This document shows, one piece after another, positions 7,689 through 15,083 of a DNA stretch of 22,026 nt. Below the pieces are notes generated by a model, which ran no database searches, had not been told where the DNA came from, and saw only the letters and a program-made list of their open reading frames with translations. This stretch comes from Candidatus Neomicrothrix sp. UBA881 (lineage in GTDB: Bacteria > Actinomycetota > Acidimicrobiia > Acidimicrobiales > MedAcidi-G1). The translations under genes and the position numbers were made by a program. The DNA is taken from contig DBFL01000021.1 of assembly GCA_002294285.1 (NCBI GenBank), positions 2,723 through 24,748 of the forward strand, written 5' to 3'. How positions within the stretch are numbered: position 1 is the stretch's first letter; each line of letters opens with the position of its first letter.

Positions 7689-9932
7689 CTATTCCATGGC
7701 TAATTCGGCTCTCATAGCGTAAAGCGATTGCTCTAAAGTGTTATCTCTCTCAGCTAAATGAACTGCCACTTGACTGATTTCTCCTTCGAAGGGAAATGCT
7801 CCATCGTATTCTTCCGATACTGGAGACAACGAGTCTCTTCCTATATCCATTCCTGTGCTGCCTAAAATTCTTATGATAAACGGAAGGTCCATTTTGCCTA
7901 CTTGTTTGTCATCAATTAACAAGGTCGCTTCTCCGCCGGGATCTTCACGCTTAAGGTGAACACCAACCCTTACGTCTCCTTCCGGAACGATTTGATCACT
8001 CACTAAAATTTTATGATCGTAAAAAATGTTGTAATCAAACATAAGGCGCTGATCTTTTATAAAAAGTGAGAGGCCGACATTTGCTCCTCCTATAGCTAAA
8101 AGAACTCCATTTTCATTTGCTTGTCTATTGATTGCAGCCTCGATAACAAAAGAACGATTACCCATGTTGGCAGCAACACCCGCGGGCATGTGAGAAATTG
8201 GATGTCTATAAACATAAGTTCGTTTAGCATGAGCCGATCCCTTGCCAGTTGAACTCCGAAACAATTCGAGTGTTCTGTCATCCAGTGGAAGAACACCGTA
8301 TTTTTCCGCCTCTCTCCACCACTTATCTATCATTTCCTTAAGTCGCTCAGGTTCCGTTTCGGCAAGATTGTTAGTTTCTGAGATGTCGTTATCTAAATGG
8401 AATAGCTCCCAGTCCTCCTCGTCGTAATCTTTTCTGAATTCATGCCTTGAAACTGCTTTCCATCCATCACTCCATAAAGCCCTATTTCCAAACATTTCGA
8501 AATACTGGACATTTTTACGTGTTGGCTCATTTTCTGAATTGAGTACATATGCAAAGCTTGTGCCAGCGACTTCAATTTGTTCTTTTCCGTTAAAAACCTC
8601 TGGAGGGCTGATATCCAATATTTCTAGAAGAGTTGGCATGACGTCCGTAATGTGGTGGAACTGATCTCGTTTTCCGCCTGGATTATCAATTCCTTTTGGC
8701 CATCGAATAATGAAAGGATCTCGTACCCCTCCCCCATGTGTCGTCTGTTTGTACCACCTCATTGGACAATTACCTGCTTGTGCCCATCCCCATGGGTAGT
8801 TTGTATGTGATTTAGGACCACCGATATCATCCAACTTTTCGACTGCCTGATCAACATCTTCGGGAACCATGTTGAAGTATTTCATTTCATCTAATAACCC
8901 GCTTGGACCTCCTTCTTGACTGGCTCCATTGTCAGAAAGAAGAATTACTATCGTGTTTTCTTTCAGATTCATAGCTTCTAGGTGTTCCAGCAATACCCCT
9001 ATTTGTTCGTCTGTATGATCTAGCATCGCAGCGAAAGCTTCTTGTAGTCGGCATGCAAAAGTCTGTTGGTTGTCGCTCAATGATTCCCAAGGTTCAACTC
9101 CAGGGTTTCTGTCTGCCAATACGGTGTCTTCTGGAATTACACGTAGTTCTTTTTGTTTTTCGAACCAATTGTTTCTAACTTCATCCCATCCATCATCGAA
9201 TTTGCCTTTATATTTCTCAAGGTATTTTTCTGGAGCTTGATGCGGAGCATGGGTAGCGCCGAATGACAGGTAGAGGAAAAATGGGCGGTCTGGGTATATC
9301 GATTTTGAGTCATTGATAAGCTCACAGGCTTTTTCAACTAAATCTTCACTTAAATGGTAATCCTTCTTCTCATGTGGTCTTTCAATGTGATGATTGTCGC
9401 GAGTCAGCTCAGGTTGGAATTGATCAGTCTCTCCTTGTAAAAATCCATAAAATCTATCAAAACCGCTCTGAGTAGGCCAATAATCAAAAGGGCCTGCACC
9501 GGAAGTTTCTTCCATCGGCGTTAGGTGCCATTTCCCTACACAAAATGTTCCGTATCCTTCGTTGTTTAGGATCTCGGCAAGATTCGCTGCATGTTTGGTT
9601 ACGCGTCCACGCAAGTGAGGAAATCCACTTCTCATGTTTGACACAGCGCGCATCCCGACTGTGTGATGGTTTCTACCAGTCAATAGACATGCACGGGTCG
9701 GAGAACAGAGAGCGGTTGTGTGGAAATTCGTAAATTGTAAGCCTTCACGCGCTAATTGATCCATATTAGGCGTATCGATTGAAGAGCCGTAACACCCAAG
9801 ATGTGCAAATCCGGTGTCATCAAGAACAAGTACAACAATATTTGGGCTTTCTTCAGGCGGTTGCTTTATTTCTGGCCACCAAGGTGTCGACTCTTCATAC
9901 GTCCTACCAATTACGCCTTCAAATTTCTCCAT
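7689..9932 (-). CDS. Type I (formylglycine) sulfatase, large AtsA-like form
   Basis: Hydrolyses a sulfate ester, releasing sulfate. 747 aa. Near the N-terminus NIVVLVLDDTG supplies the metal-binding D38/D39, and C76-S-P-T-R80 with LLTGRN is the exact signature in which the Cys becomes formylglycine. SDNGASQEGG carries further metal ligands and THGGGVRDP follows. The sulfatase core ends near 540. The remaining 200 or so residues form a beta-rich C-terminal domain (for example VAANMGNRSFVIEAAI and LLIDDKQVGKMDLPF), as in long bacterial arylsulfatases such as mycobacterial AtsA (about 790 aa). ATG 9932 is preferred over TTG 9953 because GAGAGG lies 5 bases before it. No signal peptide is seen, so it appears cytoplasmic. 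No maturation enzyme gene is in the window. Substrate unknown. Confidence 0.94.
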   Translation of the reverse strand: MEKFEGVIGRTYEESTPWWPEIKQPPEESPNIVVLVLDDTGFAHLGCYGSSIDTPNMDQLAREGLQFTNFHTTALCSPTRACLLTGRNHHTVGMRAVSNMRSGFPHLRGRVTKHAANLAEILNNEGYGTFCVGKWHLTPMEETSGAGPFDYWPTQSGFDRFYGFLQGETDQFQPELTRDNHHIERPHEKKDYHLSEDLVEKACELINDSKSIYPDRPFFLYLSFGATHAPHQAPEKYLEKYKGKFDDGWDEVRNNWFEKQKELRVIPEDTVLADRNPGVEPWESLSDNQQTFACRLQEAFAAMLDHTDEQIGVLLEHLEAMNLKENTIVILLSDNGASQEGGPSGLLDEMKYFNMVPEDVDQAVEKLDDIGGPKSHTNYPWGWAQAGNCPMRWYKQTTHGGGVRDPFIIRWPKGIDNPGGKRDQFHHITDVMPTLLEILDISPPEVFNGKEQIEVAGTSFAYVLNSENEPTRKNVQYFEMFGNRALWSDGWKAVSRHEFRKDYDEEDWELFHLDNDISETNNLAETEPERLKEMIDKWWREAEKYGVLPLDDRTLELFRSSTGKGSAHAKRTYVYRHPISHMPAGVAANMGNRSFVIEAAINRQANENGVLLAIGGANVGLSLFIKDQRLMFDYNIFYDHKILVSDQIVPEGDVRVGVHLKREDPGGEATLLIDDKQVGKMDLPFIIRILGSTGMDIGRDSLSPVSEEYDGAFPFEGEISQVAVHLAERDNTLEQSLYAMRAELAME

Positions 9933-9992
9933 GATTCCTCTCTCTAAAACCAAAGTAGTTAATAAAAAGCAGTGTCACTTCTACGCTGATAG

Positions 9993-9998
9993 TACAAT
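9993..9998 (+). promoter_or_regulatory. Possible -10 box for menB
   Basis: TACAAT matches five of six bases of TATAAT and ends 9 bases before the GTG start of menB at 10008. A start of transcription about 7 bases on would leave a leader of only two or three bases. There is no Shine-Dalgarno sequence before the GTG. A matching -35 hexamer is not seen. Confidence 0.35.
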
Positions 9999-10007
9999 GA
10001 GACTCTT

Positions 10008-10913
10008 GTGAATAGTAACGAAACTAATATTTCAGAAATTTTTGAAGAAAGCCAATGGCAGCAGGTCGATGGTTTCAATTTTTCTGACATTACCTACCAC
10101 CGTTCCAAAGAACATGGAACGGTACGAATTGCTATTAATAGACCTGAGGTAAGGAATGCTTTTCGGCCAAAAACTGTTGATGAACTTTACTCTGCTTTGG
10201 ATCATGCAAGAATGACTACCGACGTTGGTTCTGTACTCCTTACCGGTAACGGCCCTTCCAAAAAAGATGGAGGGTGGTCTTTTTGTTCGGGAGGTGATCA
10301 AAGAATTCGTGGAAAAGATGGTTATGAATACGCTGAGGAAAGCAACCCTTCATCAACAACCGGAAGACTACACATTCTTGAAGTCCAGCGGCTGATTCGT
10401 TTTATGCCAAAAGTTGTAATTGCAGTAGTGTCTGGGTGGGCTGCTGGTGGAGGTCACAGTCTGCATGTTGTTGCAGACCTGACACTTGCAAGTCGAGAGC
10501 ACGCACGCTTTAAACAAACTGATGCTGATGTTGCTAGTTTTGATGGAGGTTATGGTTCGGCATATCTCGCAAGACAAGTGGGGCAAAAAGCAGCTCGTGA
10601 AATTTTTTTCCTAGGTCGGGCTTATGATGCAGAAGAGGCATTTCGTATGGGGATGGTTAACAAAGTCGTTGACCATAAACATCTCGAAAAAGAAGCACTT
10701 GAATGGGCTGCTGAAATAAATTCTAAAAGTCCGACGGCAATCCGCATGTTGAAATTCTCTTTTAATTTGATTGACGATGGCTTGGTTGGTCAGCAAATCT
10801 TTGCAGGAGAAGCAACACGACTTGCCTATTCGACTGATGAAGCGGCAGAAGGTAGAGAGGCTTTCCTTGAAAAAAGAGAAAGAGACTTTTCATCTTTTCC
10901 CTATCATTTCTGA
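10008..10913 (+). CDS. menB: 1,4-dihydroxy-2-naphthoyl-CoA synthase (type II MenB)
   Basis: Closes the second ring in menaquinone synthesis, turning o-succinylbenzoyl-CoA into 1,4-dihydroxy-2-naphthoyl-CoA; crotonase fold. 301 aa. Signature blocks are RPEVRNAFRPKTVDEL (45-60), GGWSFCSGGDQR (88-99), GWAAGGGH (143-150, oxyanion hole), QTDADVASFDGGYG (170-183) and the C-terminal DFSSFPYHF. D172, where E. coli has the bicarbonate-binding glycine 156, marks the type II, bicarbonate-independent class found in mycobacteria and Bacillus. The long stretch around GLVGQQIFAGEATRLAY is nearly the mycobacterial sequence as I recall it. The start is GTG 10008, the only reasonable start, without a ribosome site. 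It stands alone: no other men gene is in the window, and the neighbours on both sides read the other way. Confidence 0.96.
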   Translation: MNSNETNISEIFEESQWQQVDGFNFSDITYHRSKEHGTVRIAINRPEVRNAFRPKTVDELYSALDHARMTTDVGSVLLTGNGPSKKDGGWSFCSGGDQRIRGKDGYEYAEESNPSSTTGRLHILEVQRLIRFMPKVVIAVVSGWAAGGGHSLHVVADLTLASREHARFKQTDADVASFDGGYGSAYLARQVGQKAAREIFFLGRAYDAEEAFRMGMVNKVVDHKHLEKEALEWAAEINSKSPTAIRMLKFSFNLIDDGLVGQQIFAGEATRLAYSTDEAAEGREAFLEKRERDFSSFPYHF

Positions 10914-10916
10914 TTT

Positions 10917-11576
10917 CTACCGTTCTATCCCTGTCTGCTTTTCAGCTCGTAAAACGCAGCGTCTTACCCCTTCCATAATCTCATCTGTGGAATCGCGAAA
11001 GGTTTCTTCGTTCACTGCTCCCAAATATTCGCAACACAAGGAAACTTCCTGCCGTTTCCAAGGTTTGAAATAAGGGAGATAATTTCCTCTAGGCCAAAGC
11101 AATTCACTTCCACTAGCTCCTGAAACAACTACCGGAAAATTTGTTTCTTTTGCAAGCTTGCCTATTCCTATGTGTCCTTTGCCAACCCCTTCTTCTTCCC
11201 ACTCGTCTTTCGGGACTACCCTACCCTCCGGCATGATCGCTACTGACCAGCCATCTTCCAGTGCCTTAGCTGCCTCGTCTATTGCATCCAATCCGCTTAC
11301 CGGTATACATTTAAGAGCTCTTAACAGGGGGCCTATAACAGGATGCTTAAAATATGAAGCTGCGACCAAAGCACGTATAGGTGTTCCCCAATGCAGGAAA
11401 GTTGGTCCTGCTATTAACAAATCTGCGAGGCTTCGATGATTTGCAGCATATATTGTTGGCCCTGTTACCTCCTCTGGTAGATCTTCTACAGTCACTTTCG
11501 CCAGCAGAGAAGTAAAAGCCGTTAAATTTCGAAAAGATTTCTGCAGATCCTTTTTATCTTTATCCGAAAGTTGCAT
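10917..11576 (-). CDS. PlsC-family 1-acyl-glycerol-3-phosphate acyltransferase
   Basis: Acylation of a lysophosphatidate or similar acceptor in membrane lipid synthesis. 219 aa. The family catalytic block is N46-H47-R-S-L-A-D52, and the third block is MPEGR at 115-119, with lysine/glycine-rich EEEGVGKGHIG close behind where the family usually has FKxGA. There is no strong membrane segment, only amphipathic or hydrophobic stretches around 18-28 and 48-60. ATG 11576 has AGGGTG 5 to 6 bases upstream, within the polysaccharide deacetylase gene, whose end it overlaps by 17 bases, so the two are likely translated together. The acceptor cannot be deduced. The stop is 3 bases from the convergent menB stop. 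Confidence 0.88.
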   Translation of the reverse strand: MQLSDKDKKDLQKSFRNLTAFTSLLAKVTVEDLPEEVTGPTIYAANHRSLADLLIAGPTFLHWGTPIRALVAASYFKHPVIGPLLRALKCIPVSGLDAIDEAAKALEDGWSVAIMPEGRVVPKDEWEEEGVGKGHIGIGKLAKETNFPVVVSGASGSELLWPRGNYLPYFKPWKRQEVSLCCEYLGAVNEETFRDSTDEIMEGVRRCVLRAEKQTGIER

Positions 11577-12558
11577 TGTGGCACCCTAAAAAAGTGTTAT
11601 GACGAGCAAGGCCTTCATTTTCTATCCATAGACACACAGGAGTATCTACATCAAAATCTGAGATGTCAAAGCTGAATTCGTGATTCAAGTTAGTTTGCCC
11701 CAGTGATTTAACTTCACCGGTCTTTCCAGAATGTTTTATTTTGAGACCTCCATTTGGTGCATCTGGGTCATAAGCCCAGCCTGAGACTCTTAAAGTTTCA
11801 TCAATTTTAAATACATTCTTCACATTACCTATCGGAATGTCGCCTTTTTCTCGTGTAGAAGACCGAACTTTTTTTTCTTCATTCACCATGCATTCAGGAA
11901 TGGTTTTATAACTCCATTCACTGCTGGGAAAACGCTCTAAAACTTCTTTAAGTATCGGAAGAGATAAAAATGTTCGATCATGCAGAAGTAGTATTGCGCC
12001 ATCTTCATACCGTTCAGATATGTGCTCCATCGCTTCTTCGATTTTAGGTTCACGCCATTCTTGAGGATCTATACTCCAATCGACATGTTTCATGCCTAGT
12101 TCCTCAGCTGCATTCAATACTTTGTAATTTCTGTCACCAAACGGTGCCCTGAAACAATTAGGCCTAAAGCCTGTCATGTTTTCAATAAGTTCAGAGGGAG
12201 TGTTTAGTTGGTAATACAGGTCATCTTGAGTCTGCTTGGTCAATTCTCTATGCGTCCATGAATGATTCCCCAGGAGGTGACCTCGATTCAGTAGGTCATT
12301 CAAGTCATCGCTTAGCCATCGTTCTTCTAGTCTGTGACCAATAGGAAAAAAAGTCGCTTTAACTCCGTGTTCTTCGAGAAGAGACAATAGCAATGGTGTG
12401 AAAATTGGATGTGGTCCGTCATCGAATGTCAAATAGATAGTTTTATCTACCTCTGACCCTGAGACGGAATTGAGTGAAAGAGAGGACATTCCTGTGAAAA
12501 ATAGTGCCCCTATCAAAACAAAAGTAAAAATTCTTCTTTTTCGTCTAAGTGGTTCCAT
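11560..12558 (-). CDS. Exported polysaccharide deacetylase (CE4) with C-terminal actinobacterial GWA(Y/F)DPD module
   Basis: Removes acetyl groups from N-acetylated sugars, probably peptidoglycan or another envelope glycan. 332 aa: arginine-rich start and hydrophobic stretch ([10 protein letters not shown], 11-24) form a signal peptide or anchor. The NodB domain spans about 38-225 with all five motifs: TFDDGP 44-49 (D46 base, D47 metal), H99-SWT-H103 (metal), RAPFG 138-142, D160-W161 and LLHD 191-194. Residues about 245-330 form a separate beta-rich module with [11 protein letters not shown] and CLWIENEG then NTFLGC. I recognise this as the module of exported actinobacterial proteins with GWAFDPD at one end and CVYAINVG with LLGC at the other; C309 and C326 may form a disulfide. 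ATG 12558 (GGTGA upstream, 14-base overlap with upp) is preferred to ATG 12576 (32-base overlap). Confidence 0.9.
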   Translation of the reverse strand: MEPLRRKRRIFTFVLIGALFFTGMSSLSLNSVSGSEVDKTIYLTFDDGPHPIFTPLLLSLLEEHGVKATFFPIGHRLEERWLSDDLNDLLNRGHLLGNHSWTHRELTKQTQDDLYYQLNTPSELIENMTGFRPNCFRAPFGDRNYKVLNAAEELGMKHVDWSIDPQEWREPKIEEAMEHISERYEDGAILLLHDRTFLSLPILKEVLERFPSSEWSYKTIPECMVNEEKKVRSSTREKGDIPIGNVKNVFKIDETLRVSGWAYDPDAPNGGLKIKHSGKTGEVKSLGQTNLNHEFSFDISDFDVDTPVCLWIENEGLARHNTFLGCHNATFG

Positions 12559-13168
12559 AGATACGGTCACCAGCATCGCCTAAACCTGGCAGTATGTATC
12601 CCTTCTCGTTTAATCTTTCATCCAATGAAGCAGTCCATATTTCTACATCAGGATGTTCAGTGTTTAACGCCTTTACACCTTCAGGTGCAGCCAAGAGGCA
12701 TAAAAACCTTACAGAGGCTGGGTTTTCTTCTTTAACTCTCGTTAGTGCTGCACAGGCAGAATTCCCTGTCGCTAGCATTGGATCCACCACTATGGTCATT
12801 CCACCATTTAATGGTGGGAATTTGCAGTAGTACTCGACTGCTTCGAGGGTTTCATGGTCACGATACAAACCAACATGTCCCACTCTTGCATTAGGGATAA
12901 CTTGTAGAACTCCTTCGAGTAGACCGTTTCCGGCGCGTAAGATTGAAACCACAGAAGGCATCTCGCTCAAGTAGGGCATCTTGGTTTTAACTAAGGGGGT
13001 TTCTATTTCTAGTTCTTTAATTGGCAATTCTCTGGTCACTTCATAGGCGAGGAGGAGACTTATCTCATTCAATAAAGTTCTAAAGACTTGACTTGTAGTA
13101 TCTTTTTGCCGCATCTGAGTCAGCTTGTGTTGAACTAGCGGATGCTCCACAATGTGTAATCCTGACAT
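12545..13168 (-). CDS. upp: Uracil phosphoribosyltransferase
   Basis: Pyrimidine salvage: uracil plus PRPP gives UMP. 207 aa, the same as the usual 208. Landmarks: [12 protein letters not shown] at 9-20, LLAYE 39-43, [12 protein letters not shown] 77-88, the PRPP loop [11 protein letters not shown] at 127-137 and the uracil-binding C-terminus [16 protein letters not shown]. The start at ATG 13168 ([10 protein letters not shown]) matches the family N-terminus; ATGs at 13183 and 13201 are also in frame and none of the three has a strong ribosome site (GGAT lies 10 bases before 13168), so up to 11 extra residues are possible. It heads a three-gene overlapping run with the deacetylase and the acyltransferase, an unexpected mix of salvage and envelope functions. 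Confidence 0.95.
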   Translation of the reverse strand: MSGLHIVEHPLVQHKLTQMRQKDTTSQVFRTLLNEISLLLAYEVTRELPIKELEIETPLVKTKMPYLSEMPSVVSILRAGNGLLEGVLQVIPNARVGHVGLYRDHETLEAVEYYCKFPPLNGGMTIVVDPMLATGNSACAALTRVKEENPASVRFLCLLAAPEGVKALNTEHPDVEIWTASLDERLNEKGYILPGLGDAGDRIYGTT

Positions 13169-13247
13169 TTCATTTTTATCCATACAGAAAGAATAGGCCA
13201 TCTATGTTAACTATGCTTAGAACTGCGCAGTCATGTCTTTTATTTTG

Positions 13248-13276
13248 TTGACCTAAAGAGAATATAAGTCTAGATT
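13248..13276 (+). promoter_or_regulatory. Predicted sigma-70-type promoter for thioesterase-MFS pair
   Basis: TTGACC at 13248-13253 (five of six bases of TTGACA), a 17-base spacer, and TAGATT at 13271-13276 (TANNNT). Transcription would start near 13283, about 30 bases before the thioesterase ATG at 13313. It lies in the gap between divergent upp and the thioesterase, and is the best-formed promoter in the window. Confidence 0.6.
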
Positions 13277-13312
13277 GCTCCAGTCTTTTACTTTCGAAAT
13301 TAACCTTGAACA

Positions 13313-13789
13313 ATGAACACAGAAGCTCTTAAAATTTGGAAAACAACAGTCCCTGATACATGGATTGATTACAACGCCCACATGACAGAGGGTTACTACG
13401 GTGTCGCTTTCGCTGAGGCTTCTGATGAACTTTTACTACACCTTGGCTTTGATGCCGACTACCGTGAGGCGAGTGGAACTTTCTACACGGTCGAGGCTCA
13501 AATACGCTTTTTAGAAGAAGTCAAAGAAGGCTCACAAATATACACAGAGACACTATTGACCGGATTTGATTCGAAACGTATTCATCTCCATCATGGACTT
13601 TTTCTCGATAATCAATCTTCTCCTGTAGCAACACAAGAAGCAGTGCTTCTGCATGTAACGAAAATTAACGGAACACCTGGAGTCTCGGAAATAAGAGATC
13701 CGGTCGCTAAAAACGTTAAGGAGCTTTTCGACCTACAGTCGACCATTCCACGTCCTTCTTACCTAGGCAATGGAATACGTCAGATCTAA
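13313..13789 (+). CDS. Hotdog-fold acyl-CoA thioesterase, similar to carnitine-pathway betainyl-CoA thioesterase
   Basis: Hydrolysis of a CoA thioester. 158 aa, one 4HBT hotdog domain. The N-terminal helix motif WIDYNAHMTEGYYG (17-30) has the D-x-N-x-H arrangement of the YbgC/FcbC class active site, D19 and H23. The run EASDELLLHLGFDADY and then TFYTVEAQIRFLEEV closely resembles, from memory, the thioesterase that accompanies or is fused to L-carnitine dehydrogenase (CdhB type). That points to a small polar CoA ester such as a betainyl-CoA, but no carnitine dehydrogenase is adjacent, so the substrate is a guess. The start at ATG 13313 follows a good promoter but has no clear ribosome site. 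Its stop shares one base with the start of the MFS gene (TAATG), so the two are almost certainly translated together. Confidence 0.85.
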   Translation: MNTEALKIWKTTVPDTWIDYNAHMTEGYYGVAFAEASDELLLHLGFDADYREASGTFYTVEAQIRFLEEVKEGSQIYTETLLTGFDSKRIHLHHGLFLDNQSSPVATQEAVLLHVTKINGTPGVSEIRDPVAKNVKELFDLQSTIPRPSYLGNGIRQI

Positions 13790-15075
13790 TGACGACTCCG
13801 CACTTAAAAAATCCAACGGTTAAAACCCTCTTAGGCGTTTGGGCGTTGTTTTTATCTTTCGCTTTTATTCAAGTTGGAAATGGAATTCAACGGGTTTTAC
13901 TACCTGTACGTGGTGAAACCGAGGGGTTCTCACCTTCAGTAATGGGTCTAGTGATGGCATTCCATTTTTCTGGCTATCTTTTTGGTGCAAAATTTGCACC
14001 AAAAAGTTTAGCTACCGTTGGTCACATAAGAGTTTTCTCAGCAATGGCTTCTCTGGCTTCTATCGCTGTTCTCATTAATGCAACTTTTGTCACACCAGTG
14101 ACGTGGTGTTTTATTTACCTGCTTGGAGGCGTATGCAACGCAACTATCTTTGTTGTTCTAGAAAGTTGGTTGAATGATCGTGCTTCGAATGAAAATCGAG
14201 GTCAAATTTTAGGAAGCTACATGGTGGTCATGCTAGGTGGTACTGCAGGCGGGCAGCTTCTGGCAAACCTGGGTCAGGCCGAGGGATTCAAAATGTTCAT
14301 CCTCGCCTCTGTTCTTCTATCACTCGCAATAGTACCCATGACGCTTTCTGCTTCTTCAAACCCTCCGCCACCTACTACTTCCTCAATGCCTTTTCGTGAA
14401 CTTTACAAACTTGTACCTTCTGCTTTAATCGGAACCACTCTTGCTTCTTTTGTTCAAGCTGGAATGTCCAGTATGGCTTTGGTTTACGCGCTCAAGGCCG
14501 GAATGTCTCCGAGTAAATCAACTATTTTCGTTGGCGCAGGTTTAGCGGGAGCTATAGTCCTCCAAATTCCGATAGGTCGCCTTTCAGACATTTTCCCTCG
14601 CAGACGAATTATTCTCTTATCCATTCTTGTTTCAGTCTTAATCTGTTTTTTGCAAACCATCACTACGACCACCAGCGACTTGCAAATTCTTCTTAATTTT
14701 GCTTTTGGAGCTTTTGTATTTCCCTTATATGGTTTGTTTGCCGCTCTCGCGAATGACTGGGTTCCAACCGAAAAACGTGTTTCAGCTTCCTCTACCTTGG
14801 TGGTCGCCAGCAGCATTGGCTCAGTAATTGCACCTCTATCCATTGGTTTCGTTTTAGGTAGTTTTAATCCTTCTTCATATTTTGTCCTAAATGGACTCGT
14901 CCTCATTTGTCTGGGTCTCTACCTCTCTTATCGCACTTATGTTAAAGAGGCTGTTCCAGTCAAAAAGCAATCTCTTTTTGTGCCGATTACAGCGCGATCA
15001 GGTCAAATCGCTCACTCTTTAAACCGGTGGATTCGCAACCCGCTGGCAACTTGGCAGAAAGAAGAGCGAAATTAA
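13789..15075 (+). CDS. MFS transporter (YcaD-like)
   Basis: Major facilitator superfamily carrier in the cytoplasmic membrane, 428 aa. About twelve hydrophobic segments can be seen, six before and six after a loop at about 190-210 (SSNPPPPTTSS). The VVLESWLNDRASNENRG block at 118-134, at the end of helix 4 and start of the next loop, is the hallmark of the YcaD-type subgroup. GRLSDIFPRRR at 263-273 is the second-half copy of the MFS loop motif G-x-L-S-D-x-x-x-R-R. A basic tail of about 40 residues ends the protein. The ATG overlaps the thioesterase stop by one base. Substrate is not known; coupling to a CoA thioesterase suggests movement of a small carboxylic acid or betaine, but that is inference. 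The stop lies 8 bases from the convergent GlpD-like gene. Confidence 0.9.
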   Translation: MTTPHLKNPTVKTLLGVWALFLSFAFIQVGNGIQRVLLPVRGETEGFSPSVMGLVMAFHFSGYLFGAKFAPKSLATVGHIRVFSAMASLASIAVLINATFVTPVTWCFIYLLGGVCNATIFVVLESWLNDRASNENRGQILGSYMVVMLGGTAGGQLLANLGQAEGFKMFILASVLLSLAIVPMTLSASSNPPPPTTSSMPFRELYKLVPSALIGTTLASFVQAGMSSMALVYALKAGMSPSKSTIFVGAGLAGAIVLQIPIGRLSDIFPRRRIILLSILVSVLICFLQTITTTTSDLQILLNFAFGAFVFPLYGLFAALANDWVPTEKRVSASSTLVVASSIGSVIAPLSIGFVLGSFNPSSYFVLNGLVLICLGLYLSYRTYVKEAVPVKKQSLFVPITARSGQIAHSLNRWIRNPLATWQKEERN

Positions 15076-15083
15076 AGTTTAAA

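Noticed and set aside
9933..9953. TTG start for the sulfatase at 9953
   Set aside because: ATG 9932 has GAGAGG at ideal distance, and the extra residues cover that ribosome site.
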